Assembly: GCF_018199995.1 (NCBI RefSeq)
Contig: NZ_CP073578.1
Span: 372,001 to 436,000, forward strand
Reading direction: 5' to 3'
Length of the DNA stretch: 64,000 bases
Origin: Photobacterium sp. GJ3
GTDB taxonomy: Bacteria > Pseudomonadota > Gammaproteobacteria > Enterobacterales > Vibrionaceae
A program made the translations under genes and the position numbers. Below are positions 7,819-17,151 of the stretch, piece after piece (the first letter of the stretch is position 1; the number at the start of each line of letters is the position of its first letter). The notes below the pieces were generated by a model that was not told the DNA's origin, did not search any database, and saw only the letters and a list, made by a program, of their open reading frames with translations.

Positions 7819-9133
7819 GTTATCGTCAATGGGGATCGGCTACGGCAGCCTGCTGATGCTGGGGCTGATGATTGCCTTATTGCTGACCGGTATGCAGTTG
7901 GCTTTTGTCACCGGTCTGGTGGCCCTGATTTTCACCCTGGGCTGGTTTGGCCCGGACGCTTTACCGCTGGTCACCAGCCGCATGTATTCCTTCGTGGACG
8001 GCTACATTTTCCTCGCGGTGCCCATGTTTGTCCTGATGGCAGCCCTGCTGGACCGTTCCGGGATCGCCCGTGATTTGTTTGATGCCATGAAGTCCGTTGG
8101 CCGTCGCGTCCGGGGAGGCGTGGCAGTCCAGACGCTGCTCGTGGCTGTCGTGCTGGCCTCCATGTCGGGCGTGATTGGCGGTGAAACGGTGCTGCTGGGC
8201 ATTCTGGCACTGCCACAGATGCTGCGTTTGGGGTATGACCGCAAGCTGGCGATCGGCACCACCTGTGCCGGTGGGGCATTGGGGACCATGTTGCCGCCCA
8301 GTATTGTGCTGATTATTTACGGTCTGACCGCCAGTGTGTCCATTGGCGACCTGTTCAAAGCGGCCTTCCTGCCAGCATTGTTGCTGGCGCTGATGTACAT
8401 CGGCTACGTGTTGATCCGATGCAAAATGAATCCTGCGTTAGCGCCACTGCCAACGGAAGAAGAGCTGGCAGAAGATGCAGCACGGGACACCCGTTATTTC
8501 AAAGCCCTGTTCTTCCCGATGCTGTCTGTGGGCGTCGTTCTGGGCAGTATTTACACCGGCGTCGCTTCTGTGACGGAAGCCTCGGCACTGGGTGTGGTCG
8601 GGATCATGGTCAGCGCACTGATCCGGGGCGAGATGAGCTGGAGCATGCTCAAGGAAAGTGCCATCGCAACCATGCGAACCTGCGGCATGATTATGTGGAT
8701 TGGGATTGGCGCCAGTGCCTTGGTCGGGGTGTATAACCTGATGGGCGGCATCGATTTTGTGGAAGAAACGATTCTGGCGTTCAGTGGTGGCAGCCCGACC
8801 CTGACCCTGCTGATTATGATGGTGATTCTGCTGGTGCTGGGAATGTTCCTGGACTGGGTGGGTGTGGCTTTGCTCACCATGCCGATTTTCGTGCCGATTA
8901 TTACCGGCCTGGGTATGGATCCAATCTGGTTTGGTGTCGTGTTCTGCCTGAACATGCAGGTTTCTTTCCTGTCACCGCCATTTGGTCCGGCAGCATTTTA
9001 TCTGAAATCTGTTGCGCCGAAAGATATCAGTCTGGGCGAAATTTTCTCTTCACTGCTGCCATTTATTGCACTTCAGCTGGTTGCGCTCACGCTGGTGATT
9101 CTGTTCCCGCAGCTGGCACTGTGGTGGCGTTAA
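7811..9133 (+). CDS. dctM: TRAP transporter large permease (DctM family)
   Basis: 440 residues, about 12 hydrophobic segments, with the family hallmarks GTMLPPSI (about residues 157-164) and the C-terminal NMQVSFLSPPFGPAAFYLK. This is the ion-coupled transport subunit of the TRAP system in the inner membrane. Full length and intact. Eight-base overlap with dctQ suggests translational coupling. Followed 56 bases later by gluconokinase in the same operon. Confidence 0.92.
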   Translation: MFELSSMGIGYGSLLMLGLMIALLLTGMQLAFVTGLVALIFTLGWFGPDALPLVTSRMYSFVDGYIFLAVPMFVLMAALLDRSGIARDLFDAMKSVGRRVRGGVAVQTLLVAVVLASMSGVIGGETVLLGILALPQMLRLGYDRKLAIGTTCAGGALGTMLPPSIVLIIYGLTASVSIGDLFKAAFLPALLLALMYIGYVLIRCKMNPALAPLPTEEELAEDAARDTRYFKALFFPMLSVGVVLGSIYTGVASVTEASALGVVGIMVSALIRGEMSWSMLKESAIATMRTCGMIMWIGIGASALVGVYNLMGGIDFVEETILAFSGGSPTLTLLIMMVILLVLGMFLDWVGVALLTMPIFVPIITGLGMDPIWFGVVFCLNMQVSFLSPPFGPAAFYLKSVAPKDISLGEIFSSLLPFIALQLVALTLVILFPQLALWWR

Positions 9134-9189
9134 AGACGGACAAACAATAAGAACAATGATTTGCCCTGCAACCATGCGGGGCAGGGAAG

Positions 9190-9732
9190 ATGGCTATGAC
9201 ACCGAAAAAGATGATTGTGATGGGCGTTTCGGGCTGCGGTAAAAGCTCGATTGGCAGCCATCTGGCAAAAACGCTGGGGCTGAACTTCTTCGACGGGGAC
9301 GATTTTCATCCGCCTGAGAACGTACGCAAAATGAGTCAGGGCATCCCGCTCAATGATGATGACCGGACTGAATGGCTGGCAACACTGAACCAGTTGCTTC
9401 GGCAGGAATCTCACGCTGTTCTGGCCTGTTCGGCGCTGAAGCCGGATTATCGTGCACAGTTGCGTGATGGCGTGGATGATTTGGTATGGGTGTATCTGCA
9501 GGGGGATTTTGGCACCATCTGGCAGCGTCATCAGCAGCGTTCAGATCATTATTTTAATGGTCGCACGATGCTGGAAAGCCAGTTTGCGACACTGGTTGAG
9601 CCCGCACAGGATGAAGCTTTGTTTGTTGATATTCGCCAGACTCAGGCGGCAGTCTTGCAGGAAATCCTCAACCGGCTGCCCGAAACCGGCTCACTGGTTG
9701 AATCACCAATGGTTGAAAGGAACAAAGGATGA
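9190..9732 (+). CDS. gntK: gluconokinase
   Basis: 180 residues. Phosphorylates D-gluconate to 6-phosphogluconate with ATP (EC 2.7.1.12) in the cytoplasm. The P-loop GVSGCGKSS lies at residues 12-20, followed by the characteristic FFDGDDFHPPENVRKM and IPLNDDDR segments of GntK. A second in-frame ATG lies six bases downstream. The stop overlaps the start of the 6-phosphogluconate dehydrogenase gene as ATGA. This enzyme is the strongest evidence that the upstream TRAP transporter handles gluconate. Confidence 0.93.
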   Translation: MAMTPKKMIVMGVSGCGKSSIGSHLAKTLGLNFFDGDDFHPPENVRKMSQGIPLNDDDRTEWLATLNQLLRQESHAVLACSALKPDYRAQLRDGVDDLVWVYLQGDFGTIWQRHQQRSDHYFNGRTMLESQFATLVEPAQDEALFVDIRQTQAAVLQEILNRLPETGSLVESPMVERNKG

Positions 9733-11216
9733 CAGCGACTTCGTGCAATATTGCGATGATCGGTTTGGGCGTCATGGGACGCAATCTGGCACTGAATCTG
9801 CTCGAACATGGCTTTTCGGTGGCGGGTTACGATTTGCAGGCCGATCTGACGGCGCAGGCAGACAAAGAAGCGGCCGCACTGGGCAAAGCCCCTTTTGTTG
9901 CCTGTGATTCGCTGGCGCAGGTCTTGGCGACGTTGCAGAAACCGCGTGTCATTGCATTGTCTGTCCCTGCCGGACCGGCTGTGGATGCGGTGATTTCAGC
10001 ACTGCTTGAGGCCGGTCTGGCTTTCGAGGATACCGTGATTGATACCGGCAACAGCTTGTGGACGGATACCCTTGCCCGCGACAAAGCTTATCAGGGGAAA
10101 CTGCAGTTTTTCAGTACTGCTGTCTCTGGCGGTGAAGTCGGTGCCCGACACGGTCCGGCCTTAATGGCCAGTGGCAGTGCGGATGCCTGGCGTCAGGTCG
10201 GGCCGATGTGGAAAGCGATTGCGGCGCAGGTGGATGCGCAGGGAAAACCGCTGCCGCCCATGAGTCAGGGTGAAGCCTGTGCTGCTTATTTAGGGCCGGA
10301 TGGTGCCGGACATTATGTCAAAATGGTTCATAACGGCATTGAATATGCCGACATGCAGCTGATCTGCGAAGTCTATCAGTGTATGAGCCAGCAGCTCGGG
10401 ATGGCCCCGGCAGAGATTGGCAAAATTTTTGCGGATTGGAATCAGGGTGTGCTGAACAGTTATCTGATGGAGATCAGTGCTGATATTCTGCAGCAGGCCG
10501 ATCCGGAAACCGGTCGTCCGCTGGTCGACATGATTCTGGATAAAGCCGGTCAGAAAGGCACCGGGCTCTGGACTGCCGTCAACAGTCTGGAAGTCGGCAG
10601 CCCCGCTCCGACCATTGCTCAGGCTGTGTTTGCCCGTGCGATGAGCGGACTGAAAAGCCAGCGCCGGGAAGCGGCAAACAACTTGCCGCTGATGGCCGAA
10701 GACACGCTGACTCCGGATCCGTCTGCGCTCATCACCCAGCTGCATGATGCACTGTACTGCGCCAAACTCTGCACCTACGCGCAAGGGTTTGCCCTGATGA
10801 AAGCCACTGCTGCTGAGCAGGGCTGGCCGCTGGATTATGCAGAGATTGCGCGAATCTGGCGGGCGGGTTGTATCATCCGGGCCATTTTCCTGCAGGACAT
10901 CAGCCACGCCTTTCAGCAGCAGCCGGAACTGGAGAACCTGTTGCTGGCCGGGCACTTTCGGGATGCACTGACCGAGCGTCAGCAAAACTGGCGCCGGGCG
11001 GTTGCTCATGCCAGCCTGACCGGCGTTTCGATGTCCGGTATCAGTTCAGCCCTGCAGTACTTTGATGCGTTTCGTACCGAGGTGCTGCCTGCGAATCTGC
11101 TGCAGGCCCAGCGGGATTACTTCGGCGCACACACCTATGCCCGGATTGATCAGCCGGAAAGCAAAGCCTATCACTTGACCTGGAGCCAGATGCCCCGGCG
11201 GCAGGTGAACACTTGA
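9729..11216 (+). CDS. gnd: 6-phosphogluconate dehydrogenase (gluconate-operon copy)
   Basis: 495 residues, slightly longer than the usual 468-482. Oxidatively decarboxylates 6-phosphogluconate to ribulose 5-phosphate, making NADPH (EC 1.1.1.44 type). The N-terminal Rossmann motif GLGVMGRNLALNL, the GAGHYVKMVHNGIEY active-site block (Lys198, His201, Asn202, Glu205) and the C-terminal substrate region are present. The normally invariant SGGEEGA motif reads SGGEVGA (residues 133-139), and the coenzyme loop reads SVPAGPAVD rather than the common VKAG form. These differences suggest a specialised paralogue whose cofactor preference should not be assumed. There is no edd/eda here, so gluconate carbon appears to enter the pentose phosphate pathway. 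Confidence 0.88.
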   Translation: MTATSCNIAMIGLGVMGRNLALNLLEHGFSVAGYDLQADLTAQADKEAAALGKAPFVACDSLAQVLATLQKPRVIALSVPAGPAVDAVISALLEAGLAFEDTVIDTGNSLWTDTLARDKAYQGKLQFFSTAVSGGEVGARHGPALMASGSADAWRQVGPMWKAIAAQVDAQGKPLPPMSQGEACAAYLGPDGAGHYVKMVHNGIEYADMQLICEVYQCMSQQLGMAPAEIGKIFADWNQGVLNSYLMEISADILQQADPETGRPLVDMILDKAGQKGTGLWTAVNSLEVGSPAPTIAQAVFARAMSGLKSQRREAANNLPLMAEDTLTPDPSALITQLHDALYCAKLCTYAQGFALMKATAAEQGWPLDYAEIARIWRAGCIIRAIFLQDISHAFQQQPELENLLLAGHFRDALTERQQNWRRAVAHASLTGVSMSGISSALQYFDAFRTEVLPANLLQAQRDYFGAHTYARIDQPESKAYHLTWSQMPRRQVNT

Positions 11217-11222
11217 TCTCAG

Positions 11223-11244
11223 CAGGCCCTCAATTGAGGGCCTG
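11223..11244 (+). terminator. perfect 22-bp palindrome after gnd
   Basis: Arms caggccctcaa / ttgagggcctg, seven bases after the gnd stop. There is no T run after it, so it may be an incomplete terminator or an mRNA-stabilising hairpin that lowers read-through into the regulator gene. Confidence 0.55.
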
Positions 11245-11384
11245 TATCGTTGTGCTTCAAGGAATTTGAGGCTGCCTGAGGATATGCGACGGATTTCCCC
11301 CCGGCTGCCGGGCTTATGGTAATCTAGTGCACTTGAAGCCAAACTCAGGGCATGCCCGATTTCAGACATGAAAGATACCCCCGA

Positions 11385-12385
11385 ATGACAGCCAAACCCA
11401 AACGTCCCACGCTACAGGATGTCGCCAATCAGGTCGGTGTGACCAAAATGACCGTCAGCCGTTATCTGCGTGATCCCTCTCAGGTTTCTGCCGCTTTACA
11501 AACCAAAATCGCTGCGGCGGTCGAAGCGCTGGGTTATATCCCGAACCGTGCCCCGGATATTCTCTCCAATGCTAAGAGTTATGCGATTGGCGTGCTGGTG
11601 CCTTCCCTGACCAACCAGGTTTTTGCGGAGGTGATCCGGGGCATTGAGAAAGTCACGGGCCCCGCAGGTTACCAGACCATGCTGGCCCACTATGGCTACA
11701 GTGCTGAAGTCGAAGAGAAAAATATTGCCTCCTTGCTGTCTTACAATGTGGACGCGATGATTTTGTCTGAAAGTGTGCATACCGAACGGGCCCGCAAGAT
11801 GCTCGATACTGCAGGGATTCCTGTGGTGGAAATTATGGATTCGGCTTCCCCTGCTATTTCACAGGCTGTCGGATATGACAATCAGGCGGCGGCTGCCGCA
11901 ATGACGGAACAGATGCTGGCCAGAGGGCGGCACAATCTGGTGTACTTTGCGGCACGGATGGATGCCCGAACGCACCTGCGCTATCTCGGTTATGAACAAG
12001 TCATGCTCGCACATGGCCTGACCCCCGCAGTATCGAGACCGAAGAAGCGTCATCATTCAGCCTGGGCGCCACTTTACTGCGACAGACGCTGCAGGAAATG
12101 CCAGCAACGAACGGGATTTTCTGCACCAATGATGACCTGGCAATCGGTGCGATTTATGAATGTCAGCGATTGGGCATTGCAGTCCCGGAGCAGATGGCGG
12201 TTGCGGGGTTTCACGGCCATGATATCAGTCAGGTGATGGTGCCTCGGCTGGCGACAGTGATCACACCGCGGGAGCAGATCGGCAAGGTCGCGGCAGAGCA
12301 GATTTTACAGCGCCTGCGTGGCGAGCCTGTGACGGAGAAAGTGATGACGCTGGATGTGACCATTGCACTGGGTGAGAGTATCTGA
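11385..12385 (+). CDS. gntR: GntR-like LacI-family repressor of gluconate genes (frameshifted)
   Basis: Repaired span gives 333 residues, the length of enteric GntR. The N-terminal LacI helix-turn-helix (TLQDVANQVGVTKMTVSRYLRDP, hinge region NRAPDILSNAKS) is followed by a periplasmic-binding-protein-like sugar-acid domain. It probably represses the TRAP-gntK-gnd operon in the absence of gluconate or 6-phosphogluconate, inferred from position and similarity to GntR. The frame breaks in the C5 run at 12022-12026: the first frame ends at 12236 with unrelated residues, and the second supplies the normal C-terminus (GIFCTNDDLAIGA, later VAGFHGHDISQ). One extra C repairs it. A longer upstream start at 11352 is less likely. 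Confidence 0.83.
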
Positions 12386-12411
12386 CCTTCTGTGTTTTCA
12401 TCAGGCCCGGA

Positions 12412-12438
12412 AAAAAAATGGGAGCCATTCGGCTCCCA
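12412..12438 (-). terminator. terminator of the chitin oligosaccharide operon
   Basis: Eight-base stem tgggagcc / ggctccca with a 4-base loop. Read on the minus strand it is followed by eight T. It is the end of the minus-strand operon and sits 27 bases after the gntR stop, where it may also act weakly on the plus strand. A second GC-rich hairpin (ccgccgcg / cgcggcgg, 12549-12568) lies one base beyond the GH20 stop codon. Confidence 0.8.
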
Positions 12439-12569
12439 AAACATTGCCAACACAACCATTCAAGGTCTAAAGACACTTCACAACACACGGCTGAACCCGG
12501 TCACCCAATACCGTGTCAACGTCCGGGTTCAATCCATGTTTTTGCTGACCGCCGCGATCGCGCGGCGGA

Positions 12570-14489
12570 TTAATACGGACGGTAATTGATCCCCATCCGG
12601 TCCAGATATGCGAGCTGGCCATGGAGGCGCGCCAGAAAATCGTCCCAGTGTCGCTGCTCCGGCGGACACCAGCACACTTCACTGATGGCGAGTAACCGTG
12701 GGAACAACAGGTATTCAAAGCGAGACTGGCTGAATACGTGCTCACACCAGAGGCCACACTGAATCCCCAGAACCTGTTTGAGCTTCGGATCAGACGGCTC
12801 CAGTGCTGCCAGAGGCCGGTAGCTGTACACGGTTTCCAGCGGCAGGAATCCGGCCCAGTTGGCGCCCGGTTCTTCTGCGCACGCACTCTGCGCCAAGTCC
12901 AGATAGGTGTATTGTGCAGGCTGCATGATGACTTCATAGCCATTGCCGGCACAGTCCAGGCCTGCCTGCTCATTCATCCAGGGCAGAACAATGGTGTTTT
13001 TGCTGACTTTGTCGCCTTTCACAACTTCCTGCCAGCCCAGCATGCGTTTTCCTTTCTGGGACAGGTAGTTTTCGACAAACCGCAGCAGGTGGCCCTGAAG
13101 CTCCATCGGATCGGTATAGCCGTGCTCTTCCATCATTTTTCGGCAGGCCGGACTGTCCGTCCATACCCCATGCGGGACTTCATCCGCACCGACATGCAGG
13201 AAGGGCGCCGGGAACAAATCGCAGACTTCGTCCAGCACGGTTGTCAGGAAGGTGTAGGTGCCTTCAAGGGCCGGTGACAGTACGTTGTCCGAATAATTCT
13301 GGATACTGCGGTAGCTTGAATGATCTTCAGGGTCGACCAGCAGCGCCGGCAGCGATTTGATGGCTGCGCGGCAGTGGCCCGGTATATCTATTTCAGGGAT
13401 GACCTGAATGCCGCGATCTGCTGCGTAAGCCACGATGTCGCGAATGTCCTGTTTGCTGTAGAAGCCACCGTGACGCCGATCAATCGTTGAAAATTGCGGG
13501 ATCAGTGCTTCTTCTGGCCCGCGCCAGGCACCAATTTGAGTCAGGGCAGGGTAAGCATCAATTTCAATGCGCCAGCCTTCATCATCAGTCAGATGCCAGT
13601 GGAAAGTATTGAATTTCAGTCGTGCCAGTTGATCCAGCAGACGCTTGATCCGGGTGACCGGATGAAAATGGCGGGCGCAGTCCAGCATCATGCCCCGGTG
13701 AACATACTGCGGTTGATCCTGAATATCGACCATCGGCAGGGTGATCTGGTGTTCAACCTGATGAACCGGCTGAGCGGGAAGCAATTGCAGCAGACTGGCC
13801 GTGGCATGACTGAATCCGGCTGAAGAGCTGGCTTCCAGCCAGATGGCTTCGGCTTCAATCAGAAGATGATAAGCGCCTTCGGCCAGCTCTGGTTTCAACT
13901 GATAGTGGATCTGGCCCTGAGGTTCAACCGTCAGCGGCGTATCCAGCCATGATGCCAGGGTTTGCTGCAGCCAGCGCACACAGCCGGTTGCTGCGTCCGG
14001 GACGGGGGCCAAGGCTGTATAGCGGGACCACCGGAATTCACCCTGTAGTTCCTGCAGTGCTGCAGGTGCTGGGATCAGGTTGATGGCTTTGGCCGGCGGT
14101 AAATCGAGATGAATCCGCTCCTGCGCCGGTTGTCTGAGGTTCAACGGTGTCACCACCACAGGAAGCGGCTGATCAGACGTCGCCGTATAGAGGCAAGCTT
14201 CAGTAATCCCGTCACTGTGCAGCGTCAGCGGTGGTGTTTTAATGGTGAACTCGGTGTAAAAGTGTCCGTTGGCCTGTAATGCAGACTGAGGGTGAGCTGC
14301 CAGCGTGCAGTAACTGCCGTTCTGTTTCAGGTGGCCGTGACTGACCGTGGCTGGCTCAATCCAGCGGCTCAGGATAAAGGCCAGTGACCAGGCTTCCAGC
14401 GATTGATCACTCAGGTTATGCAGCGTCAGTGACAGCCGGGTTTCGGTCTCAGTTTGATGGAGTACTGTGAAATCTAGGCGGTAGCTCAT
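12570..14489 (-). CDS. cytosolic beta-N-acetylhexosaminidase, GH20
   Basis: 639 residues without signal peptide. Releases GlcNAc from chitobiose or short chitooligosaccharides inside the cell (EC 3.2.1.52). The N-terminal immunoglobulin-like region (1-120) is followed by the GH20b segment and the catalytic barrel. HWHLTDDEGWRIEI lies near 297-310, and HVGADEVPHG at 432-441 contains the catalytic Asp436-Glu437 pair. Position matches the hexosaminidase of the Vibrio chb operon (VC0613 in V. cholerae). It is the last gene before the terminator; the chitobiose phosphorylase and phosphoglucomutase genes that follow in V. cholerae are absent here. Confidence 0.9.
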   Translation of the reverse strand: MSYRLDFTVLHQTETETRLSLTLHNLSDQSLEAWSLAFILSRWIEPATVSHGHLKQNGSYCTLAAHPQSALQANGHFYTEFTIKTPPLTLHSDGITEACLYTATSDQPLPVVVTPLNLRQPAQERIHLDLPPAKAINLIPAPAALQELQGEFRWSRYTALAPVPDAATGCVRWLQQTLASWLDTPLTVEPQGQIHYQLKPELAEGAYHLLIEAEAIWLEASSSAGFSHATASLLQLLPAQPVHQVEHQITLPMVDIQDQPQYVHRGMMLDCARHFHPVTRIKRLLDQLARLKFNTFHWHLTDDEGWRIEIDAYPALTQIGAWRGPEEALIPQFSTIDRRHGGFYSKQDIRDIVAYAADRGIQVIPEIDIPGHCRAAIKSLPALLVDPEDHSSYRSIQNYSDNVLSPALEGTYTFLTTVLDEVCDLFPAPFLHVGADEVPHGVWTDSPACRKMMEEHGYTDPMELQGHLLRFVENYLSQKGKRMLGWQEVVKGDKVSKNTIVLPWMNEQAGLDCAGNGYEVIMQPAQYTYLDLAQSACAEEPGANWAGFLPLETVYSYRPLAALEPSDPKLKQVLGIQCGLWCEHVFSQSRFEYLLFPRLLAISEVCWCPPEQRHWDDFLARLHGQLAYLDRMGINYRPY

Positions 14490-14497
14490 GATAGCCC

Positions 14498-15384
14498 TTA
14501 TAATGGATACAGGTTGTGATCGCCCTGAGCAATCAGAATGGCACCATCCATGGCATCTCCCTGCGGAGTTGCCAGCCGGCGCTGAATCGCTGGTGTCAGC
14601 CAGGGGGCAATACGTTCACCAATACCGCCCATCAGGCAGACCCGGTCTGCACCATGTGCAAGTAATGCATTCAGCCACATCTCAATGTCGGCCGCGGTTT
14701 GCTGCAACATGGCTACGGCCAGACTGTCGTTCTCTTCAGCCAGCCGGAAAATCTCCGGTGAAAACTGACCATAATCCCGGGACGGGCGGTTTTCGACCAG
14801 GCGACAATCGCGTCGATATCATCGTCGAAATGGGCCAGAACATGGCGTGCCAGTGCCGTTTTCGGTACGATTCCATCGACGCTCAGCAACACCTGCTGGA
14901 TCAGGCGCAGCCCCATCACCGCGCCGCTGCCCTGATCGGAGATTGGAAACTCACGGCCACCGACCACGGTGATGGCTTTGCCTTGTCTCAAGATCCCGAC
15001 AGAACCCGTGCCTGCAATGAAGATGGCACCGTCCCGACCTTGCCAGGCGCCCAGACAGGCACCATAACCATCGGTATTGAGCACGACCCGGCCATAAGGA
15101 TGTGGCTGCGCCATGAAGTCATACCAGGCCTGACGGTGTTCTGCGCCCGCGAGTGCCAGACCCACAGCGAATTGCCCGTAATCAGCCTCCCTCAGGCCTG
15201 CCTGCGCGGCGGCTGTCGCGATGGCGTCCTGAATAGACGCCATGGCCACGTCGGCTCCCAGCAGAATGTTGGCGCTGCCGGTTTTGGCTTCGGCCAGAAT
15301 TGTTCCGGAACGATCGCAAATCCGGGCGCGGCAGGAGGTGCCGCCGCCATCAATGCCAATCCAGTAACGGCAAGTCTCAGTCAT
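14498..15384 (-). CDS. gspK: glucosamine kinase GspK (frameshifted)
   Basis: Repaired length 295 residues, matching the V. cholerae glucosamine-specific kinase (VC0614). Phosphorylates GlcN to GlcN-6-phosphate with ATP (EC 2.7.1.8). Belongs to the BadF/BadG/BcrA ATPase fold: phosphate-1 motif WIGIDGGGTSCRARI at the N-terminus and the adenosine-type AGTGSVGIL segment around residue 118. The frame breaks at 14779-14781: the first frame reaches 14713 with nonsense, the second supplies the C-terminus (CLMGGIGERIAPWL). One added base (coding-strand CCC to CCCC) repairs it to ARPRDYGQFSPEIF. The start overlaps the GH9 stop by eight bases, and the stop lies eight bases before the GH20 start. Confidence 0.85.
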
Positions 15385-17113
15385 GTTGGTACTCCTTAAA
15401 CTGCAATGCGATGGCCAGCAAATACCAGGCGGCATGGGGGATCCATTGCTCGCCCCAGCGCCAGTTCTGCAACATATCGCTCGCCTGAGGATCCGGGTTG
15501 AATGCGATATCGGACTCATTGTCAAAGCCCGAGGTGATCCCGTTGCAAATCCCGCCTTTGGCGTTGAAGTATCCCAGATGCGGCAGATAGTCCGGGTTAT
15601 TTTTGCCTTCCCCATCCAGCATGCACAAATCGAATGGGTTGAGGCCAAGAATCCAGTTCAGCAACTGATCGGCATATTGATGCAACTGCTTCTTGAGCTG
15701 TGGATCCTGCACTGTCGGCGCTGCCAGATAAGCCATGGCAGCCAGGGATCCGAGCCGGGCATTTTCACCTTGCCACCAGTAACCGCTTTCATTGCAGTGC
15801 GGGATAAAAAAACTGCCCTGTTTTTCACCATCCACAGCTTTCACATACTGCCGGGGATAGCCGAAGGGATTGGCGACTTCCTGCGTGATCTTCAGTTCAA
15901 AGCGCAGTGCATTTTCAATGACCCGGTGAATGGTAGCGAACCGCTCGGGTTCGGACTCCACTTGCTGGTACTGCAGCAGGCTGATGACGGGTAACCCGGC
16001 TTCGGCAGCGTGATAGTAAGGGCGACTGCCATCCGGCGTGGCGCTCCAGAAATGAGATTGCTGTGCATCGCTTTGCTGACGGCAGGCCAGACGGTCAGCC
16101 CAGTGGCGCGCTTCGTCCAGATAGCGCGCTTCCTGCGTGGCTTTGTGTAATTCCACCGCAGCCAGTAAAGCGCAATATTCGTCGATGATGTTTTCCTGGC
16201 CATCGTCCAGGTATTGTTCGTTATGTGTTTTCAGGTGCCAGTAGGCGGTTTGAGCAGCCGCCAGATACGAGTCGGTGTTCGGCTGCACGCCCAGATCCAG
16301 CTGCGCAACAACCGGGCTGTTGATCAGCCGGAAAGCTGCCGCCAGTGCGGCAATCGCGATGCCGCCGCCCTGACGGAAACCTGCCTGATAGCGCTCGGAT
16401 TTAATCCCCTCCTGTGTTGAATAGCTACAAATCTCCCGTTGCCCGGTGGATTTACTCCACTTATCGAACACTGTGACATAAAAATATCCCTGCGGAGAAA
16501 GCATCCGCAGTAAAAAATCCGCGCCAAAAAGTGCCTCTTCAATCAGGCGGACGCGGGAAAAATCCGCAAAAGCGGGGTCATCGTGCAGCGACGTCAGGGC
16601 TGTCAGCATGTTCCAGACAACCATGGGCGTCTGCTGCGGATTCAGATAATTGGCATAAGACAAGTGACTGAAATATTTGCTCACGTCACCGGAAGCGTCG
16701 TACCAGCCGCCGTGTACATCCACACGGGTCTGGCTGCCAAACAGCGGGGCGGCATGATCAAATTGCTCAAACTTGCCGCCGCAGCGCTGAGATTTAAAAT
16801 AGTGCAGCACATCGCTGAAGGTGCGCTGCATGAGTAAGCCTTCTCGAATCTCGAAGTCCGGCGATTCCAGCTCGCCACACCGGATCCGGTAACGGCCAGA
16901 CTCCTGCCAGTCGCTGAAATCAATCCGTGCAGCAGCACCGGTGTGCCACTGATCCGTGTGCAGACTTGGGGAAAGCGTCAGTTGCATCACCGGTTGCTGA
17001 TCCACACTGCGGATCAGTGTTGCCTGCGTCAGAGACAGGGGCGACTGATGCTGAACCATTGCAATTTTACTGCCTGTGCGTTCGTATCCGAGTTGATTGA
17101 TGAGCAGCTGCAT
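15377..17113 (-). CDS. GH9 family exo-beta-D-glucosaminidase (chb operon)
   Basis: 578 residues, no signal peptide, so cytosolic. An N-terminal Ig-like GH9 domain (1-90) precedes the alpha/alpha barrel. GGWYDASGDVSKY holds the paired aspartates (Asp139, Asp143) that activate water in GH9, and NGITSGFDNESD near the C-terminus offers the acid glutamate (about Glu533). GH9 enzymes are usually cellulases, but the member at this position in Vibrionaceae chitin operons, characterised from Photobacterium profundum, removes GlcN from the non-reducing end of GlcN disaccharides. The downstream glucosamine kinase fits that activity. The frame extends to 17287, but ATG 17113 has an AAAGGA ribosome binding site and begins MQLLINQLGY, the normal GH9 N-terminus. 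Confidence 0.83.
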   Translation of the reverse strand: MQLLINQLGYERTGSKIAMVQHQSPLSLTQATLIRSVDQQPVMQLTLSPSLHTDQWHTGAAARIDFSDWQESGRYRIRCGELESPDFEIREGLLMQRTFSDVLHYFKSQRCGGKFEQFDHAAPLFGSQTRVDVHGGWYDASGDVSKYFSHLSYANYLNPQQTPMVVWNMLTALTSLHDDPAFADFSRVRLIEEALFGADFLLRMLSPQGYFYVTVFDKWSKSTGQREICSYSTQEGIKSERYQAGFRQGGGIAIAALAAAFRLINSPVVAQLDLGVQPNTDSYLAAAQTAYWHLKTHNEQYLDDGQENIIDEYCALLAAVELHKATQEARYLDEARHWADRLACRQQSDAQQSHFWSATPDGSRPYYHAAEAGLPVISLLQYQQVESEPERFATIHRVIENALRFELKITQEVANPFGYPRQYVKAVDGEKQGSFFIPHCNESGYWWQGENARLGSLAAMAYLAAPTVQDPQLKKQLHQYADQLLNWILGLNPFDLCMLDGEGKNNPDYLPHLGYFNAKGGICNGITSGFDNESDIAFNPDPQASDMLQNWRWGEQWIPHAAWYLLAIALQFKEYQHD

Positions 17114-17151
17114 AGCTTTCCTTTTTGGTAAGTCGGTGTTTGGGTCTGAAA

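Noticed and set aside
14488-15399. 303-codon plus-strand frame opposite gspK
   Set aside because: Antisense to the kinase; its residues show no domain and it has no ribosome binding site.
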